A stretch of DNA of 64,000 nt from Nageia nagi. Its lineage: Eukaryota > Pinophyta. Of this stretch, positions 24,239-34,319 are shown piece by piece. Location: positions 28,892,001 through 28,956,000 of the forward strand of contig JBITNC010000001.1 in assembly GCA_050084985.1 (NCBI GenBank), read 5' to 3'. Position numbers and translations under genes: made by a program. Under the pieces are notes generated by a model. The model saw only the letters and a program-made list of their open reading frames with translations, was not told where the DNA came from and made no database searches. The number at the start of each line of letters is the position of its first letter. The first letter of the stretch is position 1.

Positions 24239-25606
24239 TGTAATATCCCTTTTGTAAATATTCTATTTACATATCTATTTGATGCTAGTTACTTGGGATA
24301 GAATATAATGATCTTATGGACCCACATTGTAAGCCCCAAAGTGGGACAACTTCCTCTCAAGTTTAAGATGAATTATTTAAGGATAGAGTTCACCACAAGT
24401 TTTGGAGAGTTGATTTGATTTATTCTTTCGATAGGGCATCTCGTGGGAAACATTTTGACAAGTTACATGACATGCTTTCATCAAGAAACGAAAAAGTTAT
24501 GGCCTCTTAAAGTTTGCCAGTTGGACTAATCTTCCATATCATGGTCGCTCACGAAAATCCAAAAACATCTCATATTGACCACTTGAAATGTGACGTCCCA
24601 CTCCTTGGGATATGAATTAATTATGGTTTATATTTAGGTGTGAGCTTGTTAATTAAGAATAGATTTAGTATGTTTTATGGGGGCCACTTGTATGAGTTGT
24701 AATACATGATTCCAAGGCAATTAATAATTGTAAATGCAATGTTAGTCTCCAATAATGGGGTCTTGCATATCTAGCCATTAGATCTTGTAATTATTGGCAT
24801 CCCTAGGCAATGTTGGCATATGTATGATACCCAGGACACATCTGACCCCATGTTTGGGTATTTGAGGGCCTCTAGGATGCTAATGTTGGACTAGGAGGTT
24901 GGAGTGATGATTTCTAGGTGAAATCCAAATCTAGGAATTGTTATATAAAGAAGGTTAGCATCATTGTTGAATATACTTGATTATTATTATTTACTTATAC
25001 CATCCAATGGACACAAGTCTTGGTGTAGCATCAAGCAACATCCTTAGGTGCAACATCTAGGAGGGTTACCAAGTTGAGGGATCTTATTGATCTACAGCTA
25101 AGGTGCAACATCTTAGTCCATCTGGTGGTATTCTAAGATCACATTCCTACCTTCAATGGTTTTTAGGCATGGGAATTCTGCAACAGAGCATCCAAGCTTA
25201 AGGAATTGAGGTTGTCCCATCCATTATTCTGTGGTTCTAGCATTGATCACATTTTTCCAATCGTTGTGCCTTAGTTGGCTCATGGGAGGCCAACGTTGAT
25301 CCCTGTGAACATAGTATTGTATCATTTATCATTATACATCATTAATACAGTCATTGGGCATTTGGATCTCAATATTATCTTGTGTATTTGTTCATTATTG
25401 CAATGTTGAGGTGTGATTTCCCGTTTATGCATGCATGAGCCAGACGTTGGCATTATTATGTTGCTTAAGCTTAAATTAGATGTCCTAAACCTAATGTTGG
25501 CATTGTGATGCAGTTTATGCTTGTAATTACACTTCTAGGCCAAACGTGGGTGTTTGTTTCGTTGAAATTGCTTATTTGCACTTGAGTTTGTGGTTGGGAT
25601 CTTACA
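24239..25606 (+). repeat. Gypsy-B 3' LTR (1368 bp)
   Basis: Complete TG...CA ends. It is preceded by the purine tract at about 24225-24236. Confidence 0.82.
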
Positions 25607-25805
25607 AAAATTATCATCTTTTCATGATGAAGTCATTGTAACAGTATATGAAGCATTGTAATAGTTAACTGATTAATAAAAAATATCTTTTTGTTTTGTT
25701 TTGTAAAAAAAATTGAAGAATTTGAGATGTCAAAGTCAACAAAAGTATTAGCATGGTCAAATAAGGCAGTAGTCACAGTCAAATATAGTTGTTGTATGAA
25801 AGAAT
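25607..25805. other. Spacer between gypsy-B and copia-1
   Basis: About 200 bp of AT-rich DNA, presumably gypsy-A internal sequence. No homologue is seen elsewhere in the window. Confidence 0.3.
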
Positions 25806-26328
25806 TGTTAGAATTTGTAATGAAATATTATGAATATCTAAACTCCTTGTAAATTCAATTAATCACTTAAGGGTATGTAGATACCTTAAGAGATTAATTG
25901 AATTCTTTAATATGTAGACTTTGACTTTACCAAAGTGGTTAGTTGGTAGGTTGAAGTTTGGTGATACATTTAATGTAACCCTAACCTTACCCTTGGGTTA
26001 AAGTAAGGTTAGGGAGGTGCTCTCAAGCTATAAATAGAGGGCCTCTCCTCTTGTAACATATCTAAGTCTTGGAGTAAGATTACTCTACTTGGTTGTGTAG
26101 GAGAGAGCAAGAGATAGTTGTAAGAGAGACATAGATTGAGAATAGAGAACTAGTTGTGGATGTACTCCCAAGGAGGGAGGAACCACATTATATTGGTGTC
26201 ATATTGTGTGAATGATGTTCTTAGAATTATAGATGTGTTATCTTGAGTGATTGTGTTATCTTGTGTACACTTGAGTTTCCTAGTCTAAGGTCCTAGAGGA
26301 TTTGTCTAGATTTAATTCAAATCCTTCA
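25806..26328 (+). repeat. Copia-1 5' LTR (523 bp)
   Basis: TGTTAGAATTTG to AATCCTTCA. A TATA-like CTATAAATAGAGGGCC at about 26028-26043 is a likely promoter, with transcription starting shortly after. The LTR holds an inverted repeat around 25858-25905 (AATTCAATTAATC...GATTAATTGAATT). Confidence 0.95.
26028..26043 (+). promoter_or_regulatory. Probable LTR promoter TATA box of copia-1
   Basis: CTATAAATAGAGGGCC in the middle of the 5' LTR, the usual place for the RNA polymerase II TATA box of plant LTR elements. Confidence 0.6.
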
Positions 26329-26330
26329 AT

Positions 26331-26343
26331 TGGTATCAGAGCC
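26331..26343 (+). promoter_or_regulatory. Copia-1 primer-binding site
   Basis: TGGTATCAGAGCC, two bases after the LTR, complementary to the initiator tRNA-Met 3' end. Confidence 0.92.
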
Positions 26344-26460
26344 TTGTTGTGGAAGCTCTTCTTCTAGGTGTAGACATTCTCCTTGTTGTGGAAGCTCTTC
26401 TTCTAGGTGTAGACACTCTCCTTGTTGTGGAAGCTCTTCTTTTGGTGTGGAAGCTACATC
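26344..26460 (+). repeat. Direct repeats just after the primer-binding site
   Basis: Almost three units of about 42 bp start CCTTGTTGTGGAAGCTCTTC and end TAGGTGTAGACA. They lie in the copia-1 leader. Confidence 0.88.
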
Positions 26461-27019
26461 TTGGAGGTTCTTCATCCTTCTTCATTCCTCATCTTACACC
26501 CCTTGGTGAGGTAAATTTTTAAGAAAAGGTATAAAGTTCCTCCTTATTTGATCATTTTTTTCGGATTATTACATAATGCTACTAACACATTATTTGCTGT
26601 GTTAGTCCTTTTTAAGTTATGATTAACAAGTTGCAATTTTTTTTACTAATCCTCTATGTTACTTGCAATTTTAAATTGCTATAGTTCTTTTAAAAAGGGT
26701 TAGTATACAACAATTGTAATTTGTTGTTCATGTTATATTGAACTTAAAAGTATGTGTTGGTTCAATTATTTGATTAAATGCCCATATATGATGCAAAATT
26801 GCAATATTTTTACTAACATTGTTTATGTTAGTAGTATTATGTTATTACTATTTGCTTAAAAAATAGTAACTATATTATTGTGAAATTTCTCCTACATATT
26901 CTACCATTTTTTTTGTTAATGGTATTTTTTTCTATGAGGCATGAATCTTTAAAAAGGTTAGAGAGAAGGACAATTTTTTTGTTCTACCACAATAATATAT
27001 TTAGGAGCACAATAATATA

Positions 27020-27245
27020 TGCAAAGGCTCAATATAATATATATATATATCTATATATATATTTTTTATTTTCAATTTGTTTAAAATATCGTTCAAAAAA
27101 AAATCTCTATATATATTTTTTATTTTAAATTTGTTTAAAATCAAAAATCTCTATATATATTTTTCTATTTTAAATCTGTTTAAAATACTCAAAAATATAT
27201 ATATATTTTTATTTTGTTTTAAATTTGTTTAAAATAAAAATCAAA
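27020..27245 (+). repeat. AT-rich tandem repeat in copia-1 leader
   Basis: About four units of 50-60 bp contain TCTATATATATTTTTTATTTT followed by AATTTGTTTAAAAT. It lies just before the GC-rich island. Confidence 0.75.
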
Positions 27246-27359
27246 TATCTATCAATGTTTACATTTAGGGGGGTCACGTTCAATAAATTAAAATCATATA
27301 AATTTATTTCGAGGGGGGGTCATTGATCAACATTAATTCGTATACATTTTTTTTCTTTT

Positions 27360-28135
27360 TCAAATCGGGGGGGGTCCTCCTCGCGCGCCACTGGTAGCTC
27401 CTCCGCCCCCCGTGCGTAGCTGCTCTCCCGCCCACGTGCCATCGCTGCCCTCCTCCCTGATGGCTTCACCCTGCTGCCGACCGTGACGCCACTGCTCCTC
27501 CTCCCTGCACTGCTCACCGACCGTTTCCTAGACTCCCTCGCCTGCTGCAGCCTGCATCCTTTAGACCTACGAATCACCACCTGCATTGGGCAGCTGTGGA
27601 AAACACCACCCACGTTGAATGCGTCCACGAGATGCATGGTCCAGACTGCCTTTCACGTCCTGCCCTCCTCGTCGAATACGTTGAACAACTCAGATCTGCA
27701 CAAGTAAAGTCGATTAACCTTCATCCACCACGTCCATGGCGGATGCGTAAGGAAGGCACGTACGTTGTTTGCTAAGATACACTCTGCAAACACCGTTCCC
27801 TGGACTGCGATGCTCCCTGGACCTGCAGCGACCACGTTTCATGCACTACACTGATCGCAAACTTGCAACCCTCCTTTCCTCGACTCCAACGTCGTGCAGG
27901 TTCCATTTTTAAACATCAACCTCTCCCTCGTCGCCCTGAAGTCGCGCTCGCGGCTGGTCAACCACCTGCTAGCCGCCCCACGTGACCTCCACCACTCTAC
28001 GCGGCCTCCTTGCCGCCTTGGACTTCCTCTGTAGCCTAGTCTCTCCCACTCCACATGACTCACCACCCTTCTACACACTTTGGTCTTTCCTGCCACCCTG
28101 CCCACCTTCTCCACCTCCCTGAGGCTTACACATGG
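27360..28135 (+). other. GC-rich island in copia-1 leader
   Basis: About 775 bp very rich in C on the plus strand (CCTCCTC, CTGCCG and CACGTG-like words), flanked by strongly AT-rich DNA. It is preceded by two G runs (near 27312 and 27367). Reading frames cross it on both strands, but none shows a recognisable product; I treat them as composition effects. Gag starts 1.2 kb further on. Confidence 0.7.
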
Positions 28136-29330
28136 CCATTTTTAATTTTCTTTGTCAACATTTGTTGTTGGGTATTTAATTTTTTTTAACCACTCCACAT
28201 TTGATTTGATTTTTTTTTGCCTTAGTCACCCTTAAATATTTTAAATTTTCCCCTTAAATGGCAACAAGGTAAAACTCACACTTAAACATCATTTTTTAGC
28301 ATCAAGTTGTTAGCCCTTTAAGTAAATATGGGGGGGATTTTTATCATTTTTTTACTTAAATGCTAAATAGATCTTGCATGTGATGTTAAATGGATCTTGC
28401 ATGCTAAGTTTAAAATGCATGCCTCTTAAACATTGTTAGGATTAAAAGCATGCTTAGTACTTAAATTTATAAGTTAAAATGCATGGTGCATGTTTAAAAC
28501 TTAATTTTAAGTCATGGACTAATACATTTTTTAGTTATGGATTTATGCTAAAATAGGACTTAGCATTTGAAAAATTCATTAATTTTTGAACTTGAGCAAA
28601 AATATGAAAAATGTAAAAGTCCTTTAGGGGTTAGTACAAAACCCATTGGACTCAATTTTTGGCCTCTTAAGGTTTCAAGTTCGTGTGGATGGAGTATTTT
28701 CACTTTACTTTATATTTTTGCACATTTGCTTTATACTTGCAATACGCAAAAATTTGAAAGTAACCCCTAAAATGAATACATCTGCACGTATTTTTCACAA
28801 CATGACTTGTTTGGAGAGCCATGAGGTGAGGACAGGGTAGACTGGAGCCCTTTTAGTCCGAAGAACCAAGTGGTGGTAAGTCTGTCTTAATTGCCCCTAA
28901 GACCTCTGTTGGATTGGACATAACTCTATTAGGTGGATAGGCATGTGTGTAGTGATACTACATGTCCGCACGTCCATTCAGGGATTATCCTGATAACCTA
29001 GGAGGAAAACTGAAAACCTTAATCAAGATAATTAAAATGGTCGGTCCAAGATACGTCAGATCCTTGGAAAATAGTAGGTACTTCTTGTGAGAGTATATCA
29101 CTGACCAAGGTGAACTGGTTGAGGACTGGTAGTACCTGGGCTCCACCTTGCGGGCATCCAGGTGAAGGCCTAATTCTATACAAGAAAATAACCCCAACTT
29201 TATCCTTCTGTGGATCGTGGTTAATAAGTTTGCACATGTGGACATGTTTGCTTATTAGATGTTTTATATGTATAGATGGAAAATTGTAAAAGTTTACATT
29301 CTTATTGCATATTTATTTATTTTTGTAGTA
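28136..29330 (+). other. Copia-1 leader, distal part
   Basis: No gene is seen. 28360-28490 has repeated TGCATG words (AGATCTTGCATG, GGATCTTGCATG). 28810-29230 has more balanced composition and could fold, but I could not assign a known RNA. Confidence 0.4.
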
Positions 29331-32300
29331 ATGGTTGAAACCTTCGTTCCCAAGCACATACTCGATGGTTCCAACTTTGGAATATGGGAACCTCGTATGA
29401 AAGTCGAGTTACAAGCAAGGAAGCTGTGGTAGACAGTTAGTGAAGACGTGGTTGCTCCTACCGATGAGAAGGCTCTTGAAGTATACAACTCAAAGAATGA
29501 GTTAGCAATTTTAATGATTTATCGTGCAGTTTCAGATGATGTCCTTCTCATGATCTCTTCATCAACTTCAGTAAAGGAAGCTTGGGATAGGTTAAAGAAA
29601 ATTTACCTTGGGTCCAAATTTTCAAAGAGGTTTACCATTCTACAAAAATTGTTGCAGTATCGACAAAGTGAAGATGAAAGTGCCTCCATCTACTTAAACA
29701 AAATCATTGACCTCAGGACACAACTGGTTGGTTGTGGGTGTAACTGGATCAATGATGAGTTCATGGTCTTCATCATTCTTCAAAGCCTTACTACAAAGTT
29801 CAGTAACTTTGTCACGGTTATGGAAACAAGGCTCGATGATGAAAAAGATGTCATCTCACTTGATAACCTTTCTAGACTCCTTCTGAAGCATGAGGAAATT
29901 TTGAACAAGAAAATGTTGAACCTTTCTCCAAAGGACACTAGCGTTGCTCTAGGAGCAACCAAAACTCCTTTCAAGAAAAAGTTCAAACATTACAAATTCA
30001 AAGACAACAAGTCCTCATCTACCTTCAGGAAGTATGACAAAAAGGGCAACAACAATCATAGCAACTACAGACACAGGAATGACAAAGCTGGATCAAGCAA
30101 TCCAACACCTCAGGAAAAGTTTGATGGAACTTGTAACTTTTGTGGTATCTTTGGGCACAAAGAGTATGATTGTCGCAAAAAGAAATTTGCTCAAAAAGGT
30201 AAGGGAAATGCAAATGTGAGAACTTTCAATAATAGAAAGAAGAACAAGCATACTGCTAATGTTGCCTACTACTCAATGACTCAAACTATTTCAAATAATT
30301 GGATTGTTGATTCAGGATGCACTAATCACATGTGTTATGAAAAGGATAAGTTTGAAAACTTTCATAAGTACAAAAAGGATGCAGTTGTGATAGGTGATAA
30401 TACAGTCCTTGATGTTCACGGAATAGGGAGTGTGAAGATTCATGGAAAGACTCTTGATAATGTCTTTTATGTGCCTAAACTAAGGATGAATCTCATCTCT
30501 GTGATTCAGATTACAAGGAAAGGATGCTCATTTGAGTTTACCTCACACTCCTGGTGTGTTAAGAAAGGACTTGCCACCTTGATGAAAGGATCAGTAAAGG
30601 ATGACCTTTATATTGTGGATCAAGTACCTTCAAAAATTTGTCTTGCTGCAAATGTTTGTTCAAAAGGTAATCTTTGGCATCAATGATTAGGGCACCTTAA
30701 CCACAAGAGTATTCAAGATATGAAAACTCAAGCACTTGTGGAAGGTTTACCTAATATTTCACCCACAATTGGTCTTTGTGAAAGGTGCATTCTAGGAAAG
30801 ATGCATAGACAAAAGTTTGAAAAAGATAAGGCAACTCGGGCTACTTGTCCTCTTCAGCTTGTGCATTCAGATTTGATGGGTCCTTTTCAGACTAAGTCAC
30901 TAGGTGGAGCTTCTTATGTTCTGACCTTCATTGATGATTTCAGTAGGATGACATTTGGTTATCTATTTGAGTATAAGGATCAAACTTTTGACAGGTTTCA
31001 AGACTTCAAGGCACTTGTTGAAAATCAAACTGATTTTAAGATCAAAATGCTGAGATCTGATAATGGGGGTGAATATAATAGCAATGAGTTTAACGACTAT
31101 TGTGTTAAACATGGGATTAAGCGACAATTCACAATCCCTTACACCCCTCAGCAAAATGGAGTTGCTAAAAGGAAGAATCGCACCATTATGGAAATGGCAA
31201 GATGCATGTTGGGTAACCTTCCTAGTTTCTTATGGGGAGAAGCTGTTTACACTGCTATTCACACCCTAAATAGGTGTCCTACTAAGGCAGTTGAAGGTAA
31301 AACTCCATATGAAGCATGGACAGGAAAGAAACCTAACCTCTCACACTTCAGGGTCTTCGGTTGTGATGCATTTGCCTTCATTACCTCAGAGAAAAGAAAG
31401 AAGCTAGATAAACGATCAGAAAAATGCATCTTTATGGGCTATGATAATCAGCATAGAGGTTACAGGCTCTACTCTTCATCCCATAAAACAGTTTTTATTT
31501 CTAGGGATGTTAAGTTCAATGAACTTTCTGAGGATACAACCTCTCATGCTGAGGTGTCTGATTCAGATGATTCTTCGCTTGCACCTAACTGGTTGGATGA
31601 TCATGTAGGGAAGTCACCATAAGAGCAAAATTCTCCAGTTCAAAGAATTACAAGGAGTATGACCTTGAATAACTCTTTATTTGCCAAAATTGATAATATG
31701 CATGAGCCATCAACCTTCAAAGAAGCTTCCAAGCAAGAGTGTTGGATGGAAGCTATGAAAGTTGAGTATGAGGCGCTCATGAAAAATGAAACTTGGGATT
31801 TGGTTCCTTATCCCAATGAGAAAAATGTGATTGGCAATAAATGGATATACAAGGTCAAGTACAATTCTAATGGAAAAATTGAAAAATACAAGGCAAGATT
31901 AGTGGCCAAAGGATTCGCTCAAAAATATGGTGTTGATTATGAGGAAACCTTTGCTCCTGTGGCCAAGATGCCTACTGTCAGAATAATTCTTGCTCTTTCT
32001 GCAGCTCAAGGATGGAAAGCTTTTCAACTTAATGTCAAAAGTGCATTTCTCAATGGTGACTTGGATGTTGAAATCTACATGAATCAACCAGAAGGATTTA
32101 TTCCAGAAGGAAAAGAGTCTCTTGTGTGTAAGCTAAAGAAGTCTTTGTATGGACTTAAGCAAGCACCTAGAGCATGGTACAAGAAAATTTTAGGATTCTT
32201 TGCAGATATTGGTTTTTCCAAGTGCTTCTCAGATTCAGATCTATATGTACTCAATCAAGGAAATGACGTGGTCATAATTCTCCTTTATGTGGATGATCTT

Positions 32301-33249
32301 CTCATAACAGGTAATAATATTGAAATCATCCAAGAGTGCATCTTCAAACTCAAGGCAACATTTGAAATGACTGATCTAGGTCTATTGCATTACTATCTTG
32401 GGATGCAAGTATACCAACACAAAGATTGTACTTATCTTAGTCAATCTAAGTATATATCAGACATCTTGCAAAAGTTTGGAATGGAGGAGTGTAAATATGC
32501 TGCAATACCTGTTTCTCCTGGAATCGTTGTATCACTGAGCTCAGATTCTCAGTTGGCTGATGCTACAGCTTATAGATAATTGATTGGTAGTCTTCTGTAT
32601 CTAACTATCTCTCGTCCTGATATTGCCTTTGCAGTGAATCTGATGGCACGATTCATGCAAAAACCATATGTTGAACACCTCAATGCTGTTAAGCAAATCT
32701 TGAGGTATGTCGCAGGGACAAAGGATCTTGCTCTTAAGTATTCCAAAGTGCCCTCAATTGGTCTCAGGGTTCTCAGATTCTGATTATGGGGGAGATAGAG
32801 ATGACAGAAAATCAACCTCTGCATATGTGTTTAGCATTGGTTCAGGTGCTATCTCTTGGGCTTCCAAGAAGCAACCTACTGTGACTCTTTCTACCACCGA
32901 AACCGAATATCGAGCCATGTCTGTTACCGCCCAAGAAGCTATCTGGCTAAGACATCTTCTGAACGAAATTGGGTATAAGCAAAATGGCCCATCTCTTATT
33001 TCGTCAGACAATCAATCAGCCATCTCTTTGGCTAAGAATCTTGTGTTCCATCAGCGAACCAAACATGTCGAAATCCAAGCCCATTTTATCAGAGAGAAGG
33101 TTCTAGATGACATCATACACTTGTAGTATTGTCCATCTACTGAAAACTCCGCTGATTTGTTCACCAAGCCCCTTCCTGAAGCTCAGTTCTGCAAGCTTAA
33201 GGATTCTCTCGGGTTGGTGAAGTTGCCCTCAAGGGGGAGTGAAGTTTAA
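29331..33249 (+). pseudogene. Copia-1 gag-pol polyprotein, broken
   Basis: The start is ATG 29331 (MVETFVPKHILDGSNFGIWE). In order: UBN2-type gag; zinc knuckle CNFCGIFGHKEYDC near 30133; protease WIVDSGCTNHM near 30300; GAG-pre-integrase LWHQ and LGHLNH; integrase with CERCILGKMHR, HSDLMGPF, RSDNGGEY and PQQNGVAKRKNR; RT with KARLVAKGFAQ, LNVKSAFLNGDL and YVDDLLITG near 32287; RNase H with [20 protein letters not shown] and [12 protein letters not shown]; and the terminal ADLFTKPLP. Lesions: TAG 29430-29432, TGA 30684-30686, TAA 31620-31622, TAA 32577-32579, a frameshift near 32757, and TAG 33124-33126. It is therefore inactive unless complemented. Confidence 0.95.
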
Positions 33250-33308
33250 ACTTTTGTTAGTGATGACAACTTCACCTCTAAGAGGCCTTTTTTGATTGTA
33301 CATTCTAG

Positions 33309-33590
33309 ACCTCCGTGGTAAGTTTGCTTTGCATGACAAACTTGTTGTACAATTGTTGTTATAGAGTGTTGATTATTTTATACCTCAATGGTAAGTTTGC
33401 TCTACGTGACAAACTTGTACATTTTATACCTCCGTGGTGAGTTTGCTCTGCGTGAGAAACTTATTGTACAAATTTTGAGCATATAATTAATATACCTCCG
33501 TGGTAAGTTCGCTCTGCGTGACGAACTTGTACATTCTATACCTCCGTGGTGAGTTTGCTCTGCGTGAGAAACTTGTTGTACAATTTTTAT
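33309..33590 (+). repeat. Five-unit hairpin repeat between pol and 3' LTR
   Basis: Units start at 33309, 33382, 33428, 33494 and 33540 with ACCTCCGTGGT (ACCTCAATGGT in unit 2). Each contains a small inverted repeat. Units 1 and 2 have AAGTTTG and CAAACTT around a 10-base loop. Unit 4 has AAGTTCG and CGAACTT, a change on both sides of the stem. Units 3 and 5 have GAGTTT and AAACTT. A GTAC word follows the stems. The array is non-coding and absent from copia-2. Confidence 0.88.
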
Positions 33591-34056
33591 GCTCTATTTA
33601 AAATCAACACATGTCTATATACAACAGGTGACTATGAGTGATGGCTTGGCATCTCTGTGATGGCTTATAGTGCACCATTGATCAGTTATTTATAAGATGG
33701 CATTATTTGATTCTCTTATTTGAATATATGATGCATCTAACTGATTTTGTTCATGACTTGCTTGTAGCATGCAGGATCTTCTTTAGAAATGCAGGTTACT
33801 CACCTTGTGAAAGCAAGCTCATGGAGACTCACATGTCAGCTTAAAGTTGATCGACTACTATGTACAGTGAAACCAGTTGTGGTTAATGATTGTATTGTAA
33901 ACCATTTTTTGTCAAATGGTAATGTAGTGAGTCTCATACTAGTTCTCAAAAAGATTCTCAAATATGTAAAAGTTCTCATCTCCACTTGTATCTCTATGGA
34001 GGAGAACTCTCTCTTACTCTCTCTCTCTTTTCTACGCTCTATCCCAATATTGCATT
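33591..34056 (+). other. Copia-1 3' non-coding region
   Basis: No gene. 33760-34056 matches copia-2 (47210-47600, opposite strand), so this part is conserved in the family and may carry cis-acting sequences. Confidence 0.6.
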
Positions 34057-34065
34057 AAGGGGGAG
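34057..34065 (+). promoter_or_regulatory. Copia-1 polypurine tract
   Basis: AAGGGGGAG directly before TGTTAG of the 3' LTR; the primer for plus-strand DNA synthesis. Confidence 0.88.
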
Positions 34066-34215
34066 TGTTAGAATTTGTAATGAAATATTGTGAATATCTA
34101 AACTCCTTGTAAATTCAATTAATCACTTAAGGGTATGTAGATACCTTAAGAGATTAATTGAATTCTTTAATATGTAGACTTTGACTTTACCAAAGTGGTT
34201 AGTTGGTAGGTTGAA
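34066..34215 (+). repeat. Copia-1 3' LTR, cut by assembly gap
   Basis: The first 150 bp are nearly identical to the 5' LTR (25806-25955; one difference, ATTATG against ATTGTG). The sequence then runs into N. Confidence 0.92.
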
Positions 34216-34315
34216 NNNNNNNNNNNNNNNNNNNNNNNNNNNNNNNNNNNNNNNNNNNNNNNNNNNNNNNNNNNNNNNNNNNNNNNNNNNNNNNNNNNNN
34301 NNNNNNNNNNNNNNN
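34216..34315. other. Assembly gap, exactly 100 N
   Basis: A run of 100 N, the usual placeholder for a gap of unknown size. It starts inside the copia-1 3' LTR, a near-perfect repeat of the 5' LTR, which explains why assembly failed. At least 370 bp of LTR must be missing. Confidence 0.95.
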
Positions 34316-34319
34316 TGAG

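Larger units (their letters stand above)
20148..25606 (+). mobile_element. Gypsy-B: LTR element with unassigned reading frames
   Basis: The right LTR (24239-25606) starts TGTAATATCCC and ends GGGATCTTACA. The left LTR (20148-20901) matches its last 750 bp only and is 5'-truncated. A primer-binding-site-like TGGTAACAAAGC lies at 20903-20914, and the polypurine tract AAGAGGGGAGG lies just before the right LTR. These set the plus orientation. The 3.3-kb internal part has long reading frames but no protease, RT, RNase H or integrase motif that I can see. The TGTAATATCCC start is common among plant Ty3/gypsy elements. Confidence 0.82.
25806..34215 (+). mobile_element. Copia-1: Ty1/copia retrotransposon with broken gag-pol
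   Basis: The 5' LTR is 25806-26328, the primer-binding site TGGTATCAGAGCC is at 26331-26343, gag-pol is 29331-33249, the polypurine tract AAGGGGGAG is at 34057-34065, and the 3' LTR begins at 34066 and runs into the assembly gap. The first 150 bp of the two LTRs differ at one position only, so the insertion is much younger than copia-2 or gypsy-A. Unusual parts are a 3-kb leader with a GC-rich island and 0.8 kb of non-coding DNA between pol and the 3' LTR. Gag-pol has at least five stops and one frameshift. Confidence 0.95.

Noticed and set aside
26880-27128. Plus-strand 82-codon frame ending in repeated IYFLFS-type peptide
   Set aside because: It reads through the AT-rich tandem repeat of the copia-1 leader.
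27320-28114. Several overlapping frames in the GC-rich island, which could look like genes or foreign DNA
   Set aside because: Frames are open on both strands because the DNA is GC-rich; no product is recognisable and the island lies inside an LTR element leader.
33309-33590. Regularly spaced repeats reminiscent of a CRISPR array
   Set aside because: Only five units with unequal spacing (73, 46, 66, 46) and related spacers, inside a plant retrotransposon.
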